The translations under genes and the position numbers were made by a program. The notes beneath the pieces were generated by a model. The model made no database searches. It was not told the origin of the DNA and was given only the letters and a program-made list of their open reading frames with translations. A DNA stretch of 64,000 bases from Streptomyces sp. NBC_01268 (GTDB lineage Bacteria; Actinomycetota; Actinomycetes; Streptomycetales; Streptomycetaceae). Where the stretch lies: assembly GCF_036240795.1 (NCBI RefSeq), contig NZ_CP108454.1, positions 8,182,001 through 8,246,000 on the forward strand, given 5' to 3'. The stretch's first letter is position 1, and every line of letters begins with the position of its first letter. Shown here one piece after another: positions 39,519-48,032 of the stretch.

Positions 39519-40883
39519 ATGACCGAACAGCCGAAGACAGCCCGCCGTGCGTTGCTCACGGGAGCGGTGGCCGGGCTCGCGGGGACCGCGCTGATATCCG
39601 GCGGTGGTACGGCCGCCGCGGCGACCACGGTGGCGGGAACGCCGGATTGGTTCGACGTCAAGGGCCACGGCGCGGTCGGGGACGGTTCCGCGGACGACAC
39701 CGCTGCCGTCCAGCGCGCGCTCGACGCGGCGGCCGCGGCCGGCGGGGGCACCGTGTACTTCCCCGTCGGGAAGTACCTGGTCAAGCCCACAGGCGGGACC
39801 CCTGCTCTGGCCGTGAAGGGCGACGGCATCCGTCTGGCCGGCGCCGGGGCGAAGGCATCCATGCTCATCAAGGGGGGCGACGGCATCCTGCTGCGGATGT
39901 CCGGCACGGGAGCCGCCTACTCCACCGGGTCCACCCACCGCCGCTACTGCTCCGTGGAGAACCTCGGCTTCAACGGCAACGGCAAGACCGGTCTGCTGCT
40001 GGAGCTCTACTACAACAACAACTCCTACTTCCGCGACGTGTTCATGACCTCGAACAAGGACATGTGCATCGACGCCGTGGAGTTCTGGGACTCCCGCTTC
40101 TACAACCTGGTCATCGAGGAATGCACGGGTACCGCCGCCAGCTCGACCCAGCCCAACATCTGGCTGCGCAATGCCTCCTCCGCCACCGAAGGCGCCTGGG
40201 GTCACAGCAAGGACAACATCAACCAGATCCACTTCATCGGCTGCCGCCTGGAGGCATTCGGCACGGGCGCGCTGTGGGTCGGCCAGGGGGCCGTCACCAC
40301 CAACAACCCCAACGGCGTCTACATCACCGACTGCAAGTTCGAGACCTCCCGCATGCAGGGCGGCCCGCACCTGAAGACCGACGCGGGCTGCAGACACGTC
40401 TACGCCACCAACATCTACTGCTACGCCGGTGACTTCGCGGCCGGCACCCCGGCCACCGCACGGAACATCATCAGCTGGGCGGCGAGTTCCAGCGCGCTGG
40501 AGAACGTGGTCATCGCCAACCGGGACAAGGCCACCGTCAACGCGGGCGTCGCGCTCTACTCGGGTCCGGGCTCCACCGCCGTGCTACGCAACGTCGTCGG
40601 GATGTACGCCACCGCGCCCACCGGCACGCACATCTACTACGAGCAGTCCTCGACCGGCGACTTCCGGGTGGAGAACAGCTACGGCACCCTCGGCGCCCAG
40701 GCGACCGGAACGATTCCCGTCAAGAACGCGCCGAACCCGCCCCTGCGGCTGGTCCCCGGCCCGGTGACCGACGCATCGTTCACCCGTCAGCCTCTGGACG
40801 GCACCATGGCCGTGGACTCCGCGAACAAGAGGCTCTACGTACGGGTCGGGGGTCAGTGGCTCTGGTCGGCGCTCAACGCGTAA
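39519..40883 (+). CDS. Secreted pectate-lyase-3-like beta-helix protein
   Basis: 454 residues. The N-terminus looks like a Tat signal (TARRALLTGAVAGLAGTAL). Next comes a GDGSADDTAAVQRALDAAAA region typical of the Pectate_lyase_3 (right-handed parallel beta-helix) start, followed by repeated short strands with Asn/Gly turns (LGFNGNGKTGLLLELYYNNN, VFMTSNKDMCIDAVEFWD). A C-terminal small beta domain follows. It probably acts on an extracellular polysaccharide; phage tailspike-like proteins share this start. No active-site assignment is made. Divergent from MarR. Confidence 0.75.
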   Translation: MTEQPKTARRALLTGAVAGLAGTALISGGGTAAAATTVAGTPDWFDVKGHGAVGDGSADDTAAVQRALDAAAAAGGGTVYFPVGKYLVKPTGGTPALAVKGDGIRLAGAGAKASMLIKGGDGILLRMSGTGAAYSTGSTHRRYCSVENLGFNGNGKTGLLLELYYNNNSYFRDVFMTSNKDMCIDAVEFWDSRFYNLVIEECTGTAASSTQPNIWLRNASSATEGAWGHSKDNINQIHFIGCRLEAFGTGALWVGQGAVTTNNPNGVYITDCKFETSRMQGGPHLKTDAGCRHVYATNIYCYAGDFAAGTPATARNIISWAASSSALENVVIANRDKATVNAGVALYSGPGSTAVLRNVVGMYATAPTGTHIYYEQSSTGDFRVENSYGTLGAQATGTIPVKNAPNPPLRLVPGPVTDASFTRQPLDGTMAVDSANKRLYVRVGGQWLWSALNA

Positions 40884-41095
40884 CCCATGACGCGCCCCGG
40901 CGGCGCTCACCTGCACCCCCAGACGCGCCGCACCCCGGACGCCCGGTGGATCGCGGTCCGCGCGTCCGGGATCGGCGGTGCGCCCCACTCCGGAGCGATC
41001 CGTCGGACCTCGGGGTCCATCGGCTGGCCAGGTGAGGACACGGCGGTGGCAGGGGCGAGTGGCCGCCGCCGCGGAGGCGCCGCTACTGTGCGCGC

Positions 41096-41698
41096 ATGTC
41101 GTACCGACTCGACGCTGTCGTAGGGGACTTCGACCGTCTGCGCGCGTGGGCCGGAGGAGCGCCCGGAGCGGTGGTGGCCCCGCTCGGGCAGCGCCTGGGA
41201 CTCCTGCCGCTGTCCGCCGCGCTCCGCGGTGACCTGCCGCGCGTACTCCGCGAGCTCTCGGGCCCCGGCGCACCGGAGCACCGCGATCTGTTCGTCGAAG
41301 TGGGACTCGGCCGCGGACGGGACGAGGAGGACTGGCGTCGGGCCGCTCTGGGGGCCCAGGGCGTGGCCGACTATGACGAGTGGTGCGCGACAGCGCGGGT
41401 TGAGCGCGACTCGGAGGAGCGTGCCGCGGCGGAGAGAGCCGCACATGAGCGGCTGCGTGGTGTTCCCGTGCCTCTCGACGGCAAGGCGATCATGACGCTG
41501 CTCGGTATGCCCGAGGGGCGAACCGTAGGGGCGGCCATCCGCCACCTCCAGCAACTCCGCATCGACCACGGCCCCCTGACCCGCGAGGAAGCCGCATCCG
41601 CGCTGCGTGCCTGGGCGGCGGAGCAAGGCGCTCGGCCGTCGAGCCGGCGCCGGCCCTCACCCGGCTCCGAAGGCGGGGGTGGCGGCGAACAGGCGTGA
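41096..41698 (+). CDS. Uncharacterised protein with tRNA-nucleotidyltransferase-like C-terminal helix region
   Basis: 200 residues from ATG 41096. No clear ribosome site is seen; TACTGT 8-13 bases upstream could be a -10 box, which would make the transcript leaderless. The C-terminal part (LDGKAIMTLLGMPEGRTVG then AIRHLQQLRIDHGPLTREEA) resembles the helical tail of class II CCA-adding/poly(A) polymerases, but no nucleotidyltransferase core is present. The N-terminal half is unrecognised. Its 3' end overlaps the converging TetR gene by 42 bases. Confidence 0.65.
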   Translation: MSYRLDAVVGDFDRLRAWAGGAPGAVVAPLGQRLGLLPLSAALRGDLPRVLRELSGPGAPEHRDLFVEVGLGRGRDEEDWRRAALGAQGVADYDEWCATARVERDSEERAAAERAAHERLRGVPVPLDGKAIMTLLGMPEGRTVGAAIRHLQQLRIDHGPLTREEAASALRAWAAEQGARPSSRRRPSPGSEGGGGGEQA

Positions 41699-42289
41699 GC
41701 AGCGCCGCGTCATGGCCTCGGCGGACTGGTCCGGATGGGCGATCCACCAGCGCACCAGGGCGGTGCACAGCCCTCGCCAGGCGTGCTGGAGGGCGTCGGC
41801 GTCCAGCGGGTCTCCCGACATCGGGGCGAGGACGTCGGCGGCGCCCGTCGCGGCGAGCGCGTCGATGGCCTCCCTGTAGTGGGCGGCGCGGCGGGCGGCG
41901 GCGCTGTCCGGCGGCAACGTGGTGTCGTAGAGGACGAACCATGCCTCGCGCCGTCCCTCCAGGGCGTCGAACAGCGCGGACAGGACCCTCAGGTGCACAG
42001 GGGCCGACTGGGGGGAGTCGTCGGACATGGCGGCCTGAATGGCATGGATCAGCTGCTCCCCGACGGGTTCGAGGCAGGCGATGTAGAGATCCTGCTTGCC
42101 GCCGAAGTACTGGTGCAGCAACGGCTTGGTCACGCCCACGCTCGCGGCCACGGCGGCCACGGTGGTGGCGCCGTAGCCCCGGCGGCCGAACTCCTTCGTG
42201 GCCGCCTCCCGGACCTGATTCTCGCGCGTGGCTCTGGGGACGCCCTTGGTTCCGGCCCGGGGGGAGCGGGTGGTCGGCCCGACGCGCAT
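41657..42289 (-). CDS. TetR-family transcriptional regulator
   Basis: About 210 residues from ATG 42289; a GTG at 42298 is an alternative. The N-terminal helix-turn-helix (REAATKEFGRRGYGATTVAA, VGVTKPLLHQYFGGKQDLY) is typical TetR. The C-terminal ligand-binding domain is variable, as usual. Two palindromes of the form TTACCYNAGGGTAA lie between it and the divergent FAD-oxidase gene, so it likely represses both. Ligand unknown. Confidence 0.92.
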   Translation of the reverse strand: MRVGPTTRSPRAGTKGVPRATRENQVREAATKEFGRRGYGATTVAAVAASVGVTKPLLHQYFGGKQDLYIACLEPVGEQLIHAIQAAMSDDSPQSAPVHLRVLSALFDALEGRREAWFVLYDTTLPPDSAAARRAAHYREAIDALAATGAADVLAPMSGDPLDADALQHAWRGLCTALVRWWIAHPDQSAEAMTRRCSRLFAATPAFGAG

Positions 42290-42308
42290 CGTTGTCACGT
42301 CCTTGATA

Positions 42309-42322
42309 TTACCCTAGGGTAA
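42309..42322. promoter_or_regulatory. TetR operator 1 (perfect 14-bp palindrome)
   Basis: TTACCCTAGGGTAA, a perfect palindrome, 20 bases upstream of the TetR start and 45 bases upstream of the preferred FAD-oxidase start. Confidence 0.75.
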
Positions 42323-42323
42323 A

Positions 42324-42337
42324 TTACCTCAGGGTAA
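42324..42337. promoter_or_regulatory. TetR operator 2 (imperfect)
   Basis: TTACCTCAGGGTAA, the same palindrome with a changed centre, 15 bases (about 1.5 helical turns) from the first. Two dimers could bind side by side. Confidence 0.7.
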
Positions 42338-42366
42338 ATTCCATGGAGAGTTCAGGGAGCACCCGC

Positions 42367-44013
42367 ATGGCCGCTGCCGCCCCAACTCGTCGTGACGCCG
42401 ACCGAACCCGCTCCTGGTGGGGCTGGGGATACACCGACGCCCAGCCGGACGACGCCGAGTGCGCCGCTCTCGGCGCCCTTCTGCCAGGCACCCTGTCCCG
42501 CCCCCTGCCGGTACCGCGCGTCGCGGACCTCTCCATAGGCCGCCCCGCCGTGACACCCCCCACCTCCCTCACCCATCTGGTCACCGCCGACCCCAAAGAG
42601 CGCGCCGCACACGCGCAGGGCAAGGCGTACCGGGACATCGCCCGAGCCCTCCGGGGGCGACCGGCGAGACTCCCCGATCTGGTCGCCCACCCCCACTGCG
42701 ACCAGGACGTGGCCGACCTCCTGCACTGGGCGGGCGAGCACCAGGTGGCCGTGATCCCCTTCGGCGGCGGCTCCTCGGTGGTCGGGGGAGTGGAATACCG
42801 CGGGGACGCCCACCGCGCCGTGCTGTCACTCGACACCACCCGCATGGACCGGGTGCTGGAGATCGACCACACCAGCCGCTCCGCCCGCATCCAGGCCGGC
42901 GCACTCGGCCCCGCACTCGAGGACCAACTGCGCCCGCACGGAATGACCCTGCGGCACTTCCCGCAGAGCTTCGAGTTCTCGACCCTCGGCGGCTGGCTGG
43001 CCACCAGGGCCGGCGGACACTACGCCACCGGCCGCACGCACATCGACGACTTCGTCCAGTCCCTCACCGTGATCACCCCCGCGGGCACCGGCACCTCCTG
43101 GCGTCTTCCCGCGTCCGGCGCGGGCCCCTCCCCGGACCGGCTCTTCCTCGGATCCGAGGGAACCCTCGGCGTCATCACCGAAGCCTGGATGCGGCTCCAG
43201 CAGCGCCCGCGCCACAAGAGCTCGGCGGCCGTCGCCTTCGCCGACTTCGGCCGGGCACTCGACGCGGTACGGGACATCGCCCAGTCCGACCTCGCCCCGG
43301 CCAACTGCCGCCTGCTGGATCCCGGAGAAGCCCTCCTGGCCGGAGCCTCGCGCGACGGATCCAGCATCCTCGTCCTCGGCTTCGAGTCCGCCACCGCGCC
43401 CACCGACGCCCACCTCGAGGCCGCCCTGGACCTGGCCCGCGCCCACGGCGGCACGACACCGCCCCACGACGCCCCCGGCACACCGACGCCCCCGGATTCC
43501 CCTGGCGCACCGTCGCCCCGGAACGCCTCCACCACGGCCGTCGACGCGTGGCGCTCGACATTCCTGCGCATGCCCTACCTCCGCGACGGCCTCGCCCGCA
43601 TGGGCGCCGTCGTGGAGACCTTCGAGACGGCCACCACCTGGGACAGGCTCCCCGCCCTGGTCGACGCCGTCCGCACGGAGATCGGACACGCGGCGCAGAA
43701 GGCCACCGGCCACCAGGCCACGATCAACTGCCGCCTCACCCACGTCTACCCCGACGGCGCGGCCCCCTACTTCACGGTGGCCGTCGCGGGCCGCCCGGGA
43801 GACGAGGTGGCCGTATGGGACGACATCAAGGCGGTCGCCGCCGACGTCCTCCACCACCACCGGGCGACGATCACCCACCACCACGCCGTGGGCCGCGACC
43901 ACCGCCCCGCCTACGACCTCCAGCGCCCGAACCCCTTCGCCCTGGCCCTTCAGGCCACCAAGGACGCCCTGGACCCCCACCACATCCTCAACCCGGGCGT
44001 CCTCATCGACTGA
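42367..44013 (+). CDS. FAD-binding oxidase, alkyl-DHAP-synthase-like
   Basis: 548 residues from ATG 42367 with an AGGGAG ribosome site; an ATG at 42343 abuts the operator and is less likely. The VAO-type FAD domain has VIPFGGGSSVVGG and the segment LRHFPQSFEFSTLGGWLA then THIDDFVQSL, which match alkyldihydroxyacetonephosphate synthase-like flavoproteins. A WWGWG motif near the N-terminus and THHHAVGRDH near the C-terminus fit the same group. These enzymes form ether-lipid precursors in eukaryotes and some bacteria; bacterial homologues also include other oxidases. Divergent TetR control. The insert TTPPHDAPGTPTPPDSPGAP is a Pro-rich loop absent from most relatives. Confidence 0.85.
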   Translation: MAAAAPTRRDADRTRSWWGWGYTDAQPDDAECAALGALLPGTLSRPLPVPRVADLSIGRPAVTPPTSLTHLVTADPKERAAHAQGKAYRDIARALRGRPARLPDLVAHPHCDQDVADLLHWAGEHQVAVIPFGGGSSVVGGVEYRGDAHRAVLSLDTTRMDRVLEIDHTSRSARIQAGALGPALEDQLRPHGMTLRHFPQSFEFSTLGGWLATRAGGHYATGRTHIDDFVQSLTVITPAGTGTSWRLPASGAGPSPDRLFLGSEGTLGVITEAWMRLQQRPRHKSSAAVAFADFGRALDAVRDIAQSDLAPANCRLLDPGEALLAGASRDGSSILVLGFESATAPTDAHLEAALDLARAHGGTTPPHDAPGTPTPPDSPGAPSPRNASTTAVDAWRSTFLRMPYLRDGLARMGAVVETFETATTWDRLPALVDAVRTEIGHAAQKATGHQATINCRLTHVYPDGAAPYFTVAVAGRPGDEVAVWDDIKAVAADVLHHHRATITHHHAVGRDHRPAYDLQRPNPFALALQATKDALDPHHILNPGVLID

Positions 44014-44375
44014 CCCGCACGACACCGCGCCTCGCGACGGGCGGTGACGCATCCCGCCTGACGCCCCAGGACCGTGGCGGGCGGCGCCCACGCTCCGCCG
44101 CCCGCCACGGTCCTCGCGCCGTAGGACGGAGTCGCCGCGTGCCACCACGACGCCCCCGGCGACTCCGCCTCCACCCCGACCGGCCCCACCAGCCCGCCCT
44201 GTCTGCCACGACGCAGTGCCTGGCCTGGCAGGCCGACCGGCCGGCGCCGCTGCTCACCGCACCGTGGGCGCCTGGGAGCCGTGATGTGCGCCCTGCTGGC
44301 CAAGCCGTGGTCGTAGCGCCGGTCTGTCAGACCTCGCACCTAGGCTGGTGCAGAAATCGATCAAGGAGCAGAGCA
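44014..44375. other. Intergenic region with a terminator
   Basis: About 360 bases. It holds the hairpin at 44068-44114 and, at the end, the AAGGAG ribosome site of the Imm49 gene. Nothing else recognised. Confidence 0.5.
44068..44114 (+). terminator. Hairpin terminator after FAD oxidase
   Basis: Perfect 19-bp inverted repeat (44068-44086 and 44096-44114) with a 9-base loop, 55 bases after the stop codon. Confidence 0.8.
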
Positions 44376-46133
44376 GTGCGTATAGAGCGTCACCAGGTGG
44401 GCGAGGCCGTTGTGTCGGCAGCGCGCGAGGACTTCACCAACCGCATCGGGCGCCAGGTGCACTCCATGTCGAGGGCCGGCCGGATGGCCACCTACGAATG
44501 GCAGGCGATCGCGGACGAGTTCCTCGACTACCTGGGCGCCCTCTCCCTCGCCACCCCCGACCTCGACACCCCGGAGGCCGAAGCCGCCCTCAAGGACGCC
44601 TCCGAGGCCGCGGCCGGCGCCGTCGCCTACGCCGCGTACCACCCGCATTGCACGTTCAACGTGTTCCTGGAGTACGTCAACTTCGGCATGAGCTATGACC
44701 CGGGTGACGACTCCCCCGAGGAGAGGGTGACACCGGGGGAGTGGAACGACGCACTGTGCCTGGCGGTGCTCCGGGACAAGGCGAACTGGCACGGCGAGGC
44801 CTTCCACTTCGCCCGGCAGAAGTTCGCTGAGAAGGCGCAGGGCACGCCTGCCGGTGAACTCGTCACGGGATGGACGGCCGTGGTCCTCGACTACACCGGC
44901 GACGACCAGGAGTACCCGCCCAGCGCGCGGGCCAAGCTGGCTGCCGTCGACGGAGCCCTGGACCGTATCCGCGCCCGTGCCGCTGACACCGGTGAATCCC
45001 TTCTGGACCGGCCGGACAGTGTCGCCCTGCACGCGTTGCGCGCCCTGGTCGACGAGGACCGGGAGACATTCGAAGCCACCCTTGCCGACCTCCTGACGCG
45101 GCACGCCGCCCTGCAGGGCCCGGCGGCCTCCCCGAGCACGCTCATCCCTCTGGTCCCCCTCGCGCTGGCGGCGCTCGCGTACCGGACGCTCGGCTGGGCG
45201 CCTGCCGTCCGCACCGACTACCTCCCGCATGCGCTGGTGACCGGCTTCGAGACGCAGGGACCGCGCGTCGCGGGGTTCGGCGGGAACCGGCGGCCGGACG
45301 CTGTCGCCGCGCTTGGCGCGGGCCCGTTGGTGGTGGAGCGGCCGGCCTGCGAGCGGGGCGGGCTCCAGCGGGTCGAGGCCATGTACGAGGAGCACCTCCG
45401 GGAGGCGCTCACTCACGTCGAGGGCAAGCCCCTTGCCGTCGGGCGTCTGTGCAGCGTCTTGGACGACCACAGGCGCCTGTTCCTGTGGCGGGCGGGCGAT
45501 CCCGGCGACGTCGAGGAGGCGCAACTCGCCACTCTTCGACTGGCCTCTCAGACGGGGGCGGCCCTCTTCCGCATCGCGCTGGCGGAGCCGGACACGGAGG
45601 TCGAGGTGTCCATCGGCGGACGCACCCTGCGTTACGCGGCCGAGCGGGGCAGGGCAGCGGGCCCCGGTTACTGGCAGACGGCCGTCACGTTCGCTCTGAT
45701 CACCGGCGTGCGCGAGGACCTCGCCCCCCTGGTCCTCACTGGCCCCACCTTCGCCCACCCGGACGGATCCGCGTCCACCGCGTACCGCGCGGCCCTCCAC
45801 GCCTACCTGAAGGGCGCCGAACCCGAAGCGGCCGCGCAACGGGCGCTGCAAGAGGCCGAGAAGGCCAAGGACTGGGGCTTCGCGATGCCGCCGGCCGTGC
45901 TGCTCTCGCAGCTCGTGGAGGGTGACGAGGAGAGCTTCAACCTCGCCCTGGCCGACGCGCTCGAAGCCCACCGCGCCTATTACCAGGTCGCCGACCGCGC
46001 CGACGGCCCCGAGGTCTCGGTCAACCTCGACGTCCTCGCCCTGGCCTGCCACGCCCGTCGCCGCGGCTGGGCCATCCGTGTGGAGTCCCCCTACCTTCCG
46101 CCCTACCTCCTGCGGGCCGCCGAACCCATCTAG
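44376..46133 (+). CDS. Immunity 49-family (Imm49) protein
   Basis: 585 residues from a GTG at 44376 (AAGGAG ribosome site). Helix-rich protein whose sequence fits the Imm49 family of Streptomyces: NRIGRQVHSMSRAGRMATYE near the start, then VNFGMSYDPGDDSPEE, a central TDYLPHALVTGFETQGPR, and the strongly conserved end QLVEGDEESFNLALADALE followed by LACHARRRGW. Imm49 was named as an immunity protein in polymorphic-toxin systems, but many Streptomyces copies stand alone. No toxin gene is adjacent here. It follows the FAD-oxidase terminator and is a separate unit. Confidence 0.82.
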   Translation: MRIERHQVGEAVVSAAREDFTNRIGRQVHSMSRAGRMATYEWQAIADEFLDYLGALSLATPDLDTPEAEAALKDASEAAAGAVAYAAYHPHCTFNVFLEYVNFGMSYDPGDDSPEERVTPGEWNDALCLAVLRDKANWHGEAFHFARQKFAEKAQGTPAGELVTGWTAVVLDYTGDDQEYPPSARAKLAAVDGALDRIRARAADTGESLLDRPDSVALHALRALVDEDRETFEATLADLLTRHAALQGPAASPSTLIPLVPLALAALAYRTLGWAPAVRTDYLPHALVTGFETQGPRVAGFGGNRRPDAVAALGAGPLVVERPACERGGLQRVEAMYEEHLREALTHVEGKPLAVGRLCSVLDDHRRLFLWRAGDPGDVEEAQLATLRLASQTGAALFRIALAEPDTEVEVSIGGRTLRYAAERGRAAGPGYWQTAVTFALITGVREDLAPLVLTGPTFAHPDGSASTAYRAALHAYLKGAEPEAAAQRALQEAEKAKDWGFAMPPAVLLSQLVEGDEESFNLALADALEAHRAYYQVADRADGPEVSVNLDVLALACHARRRGWAIRVESPYLPPYLLRAAEPI

Positions 46134-47024
46134 CAGTCCCACGACCGCAGCCTGCTGCGTTTGCACCCGGGCCGAGGGGCAGGGGCCGTACGTCTGTCAG
46201 GGCCACGTCTGTTCGGGGCTTCGGCTGCCGGGTGACCGGGTGGTGCTCGCGTCGGCAGCGTGATGGTCTGCGGACCGGCCGGGGGAGGCCCGTGGTGATC
46301 CCGGCGGTGCAGCGCCGGCCAGCGGGCCGGTGGCCGGCAACGCCTCGCGGGGCGCGGCCTGGGAAGGCACGGGCCCTGTCGTCGTCGCTCACGCCGGTAC
46401 CGCCGCGGCCGGCCCCGCTCGAGCGCATCGATCCTGGGCTGTGACAGCGCGTCATCGACGTCGGCGTGGGCGTCGGCATCGCCTACGTTCATTGGACAGG
46501 CACCGACACGATCGGCGCCGTCGACGATCACCCGGAGGTGAACGCCGATCGTGCCCATCCCACGCGCACCCCTTCACGGGAGGGGCCGGCATGCAGCCAC
46601 CGGCCGGCCTGCTCGGCGGCTTCCTGGCGCGGGCACCCGGCTTCCTCCGCTGCGAGCCGCACGATTACGGCCTATCTGTCAGGCCCCCACCTCGCGCCGG
46701 TCGCAGGGTGTTCGGCCGGGTCCCCGGCGCGGCCCCGGCTCTGCCGACGCCAACGGACCATATGTTCGAAGCCTCCGCGGCCGCCCGCCGCGCATGGCCC
46801 TCCGTACGGGACCTGGTGGATCGCCTTCTGCTTCTCCGAGGCTGAGAATGATCGTTCCGTTTGACAGTTCACGGGCAACTGGGTTTCCCCTGGAGACCCG
46901 GGTGCGTTCGGCGAGCCATGTGTGGACGCGCCCTGCCGAAGCCTTGCGCCCGGGCCCCGACCACGAACCCGGGCGTACCGTCCCGGGCGGGCAGGCTCGA
47001 CCCGTCCACGCCAAGGAGCACTTC
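46134..47024. other. Intergenic region, one possible small gene
   Basis: About 890 bases. Apart from the possible 84-residue gene at 46591, no convincing coding frame or known family was seen on either strand. The final bases hold the AAGGAG site of the VCBS gene. Confidence 0.4.
46591..46845 (+). CDS. Possible small protein, unknown
   Basis: 84 residues from ATG 46591, preceded by a good GGGAGGGG ribosome site. The sequence (MQPPAGLLGGFLARAPGFLR at the start; WPSVRDLVDRLLLLRG at the end) matches nothing I recognise. It may be a remnant or a chance frame in GC-rich DNA. Confidence 0.3.
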   Translation: MQPPAGLLGGFLARAPGFLRCEPHDYGLSVRPPPRAGRRVFGRVPGAAPALPTPTDHMFEASAAARRAWPSVRDLVDRLLLLRG

Positions 47025-48032
47025 ATGCGACTGACCACCCGCACCCGCCCCGGCCTCGGCAGGAGCGGCTTCGACCGGCGAGGGAGGAGCTCTCCGACCC
47101 CGCGCAGCCGCTCCCTCGTCGTCACCGCCGCGCTGGCCCTCGTCGCCGCCGTCGTCCCGTCGATGGCCGCGCCCCAGGACGCGGCGGCCCTCGGGCTCTG
47201 CGGCGAGCGGCACGGCTGGGTGCCCCAGGGGGAGATCGCCCCCGCGATCCCGGGGATCACCGACCCTCACCTGATCCGCTTCGCCGATCTCGACGGAGAC
47301 GGTGACGACGACCGCCTGCTGCTCGACGAGATCGGCGGCATCCGCGAGTGGCGCAACGACCGCGACGGCAAGTGGTCCTACCGCGGCCGGATCGCGCTGG
47401 GCACCGGATACACCCCCGACCGCGTCAAGTTCGCCGACCTCGACGGCGACGGCAAGGACGACTACCTGGCCGTCAAGGGCGACGGCGCCCTCGACGGGTG
47501 GATCAACGAAGGCGGCGACCTCACCACCCCGTCGGGAATCACACCCGGATGGAAGCCCGTGGGACAGATCGCCCGGGGCACCGGCACACCGCCCGGACAG
47601 GTGTACTTCGCCGATCTCGACGGTGACGGCGACGACGACTACCTCACGCAGTCCGCCCCGCAGGACGACCTGCTCGCCTGGCGCAACGAGGGCGGCGACC
47701 GGCCCGGCCATGACGGGTGGGTGGCCTGGGGCAGGGTCTCCCAGGGGAAGGCACTGCTCGCGACCTCCCGCCCCGAGTTCGGCGACTTCGACTGCGACGG
47801 CCGCGACGACCGGCTGTTCCTGTACCCCGACAGCACGCTGCTCAGCCTCGCCAACGCCGGGATCAAGGACGGTGTCCTCCTCGACGGCCACGCCGGCGGC
47901 GCCAACGGTACGCACGATCCGACGGAGCGCATCATGCTCGCCGAACTCAACGGTGACGGGCGGATCGACTACCTCGCCATGATCGGGAGCGGCGCGATCG
48001 TCGGATACCTCAACGACGGAGGTGACCGATGA
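47025..48032 (+). CDS. Secreted VCBS/FG-GAP repeat protein
   Basis: 335 residues from ATG 47025 (AAGGAG ribosome site). A long basic N-region and a hydrophobic signal (LVVTAALALVAAVVPSMAA) give export. The mature part is built of VCBS/FG-GAP repeats with calcium-binding DxDxDG loops: FADLDGDGDDD, FADLDGDGKDDYLA, FADLDGDGDDDYL, FGDFDCDGRDD and LAELNGDGRIDYLA. These should make a beta-propeller-like domain. It overlaps the next gene by 4 bases (ATGA), and that gene's C-terminus has the same repeats, so the two probably work together outside the cell. Confidence 0.88.
   Translation: MRLTTRTRPGLGRSGFDRRGRSSPTPRSRSLVVTAALALVAAVVPSMAAPQDAAALGLCGERHGWVPQGEIAPAIPGITDPHLIRFADLDGDGDDDRLLLDEIGGIREWRNDRDGKWSYRGRIALGTGYTPDRVKFADLDGDGKDDYLAVKGDGALDGWINEGGDLTTPSGITPGWKPVGQIARGTGTPPGQVYFADLDGDGDDDYLTQSAPQDDLLAWRNEGGDRPGHDGWVAWGRVSQGKALLATSRPEFGDFDCDGRDDRLFLYPDSTLLSLANAGIKDGVLLDGHAGGANGTHDPTERIMLAELNGDGRIDYLAMIGSGAIVGYLNDGGDR

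Noticed and set aside
42417..44375. Long plus frame that would join the region of the FAD oxidase to the Imm49 gene
   Set aside because: The first part is an out-of-frame shadow of the FAD oxidase; a terminator and a good GTG start separate the two genes.
46134..46590. Possible transposase or methyltransferase remnant
   Set aside because: No frame gave a convincing motif on either strand.
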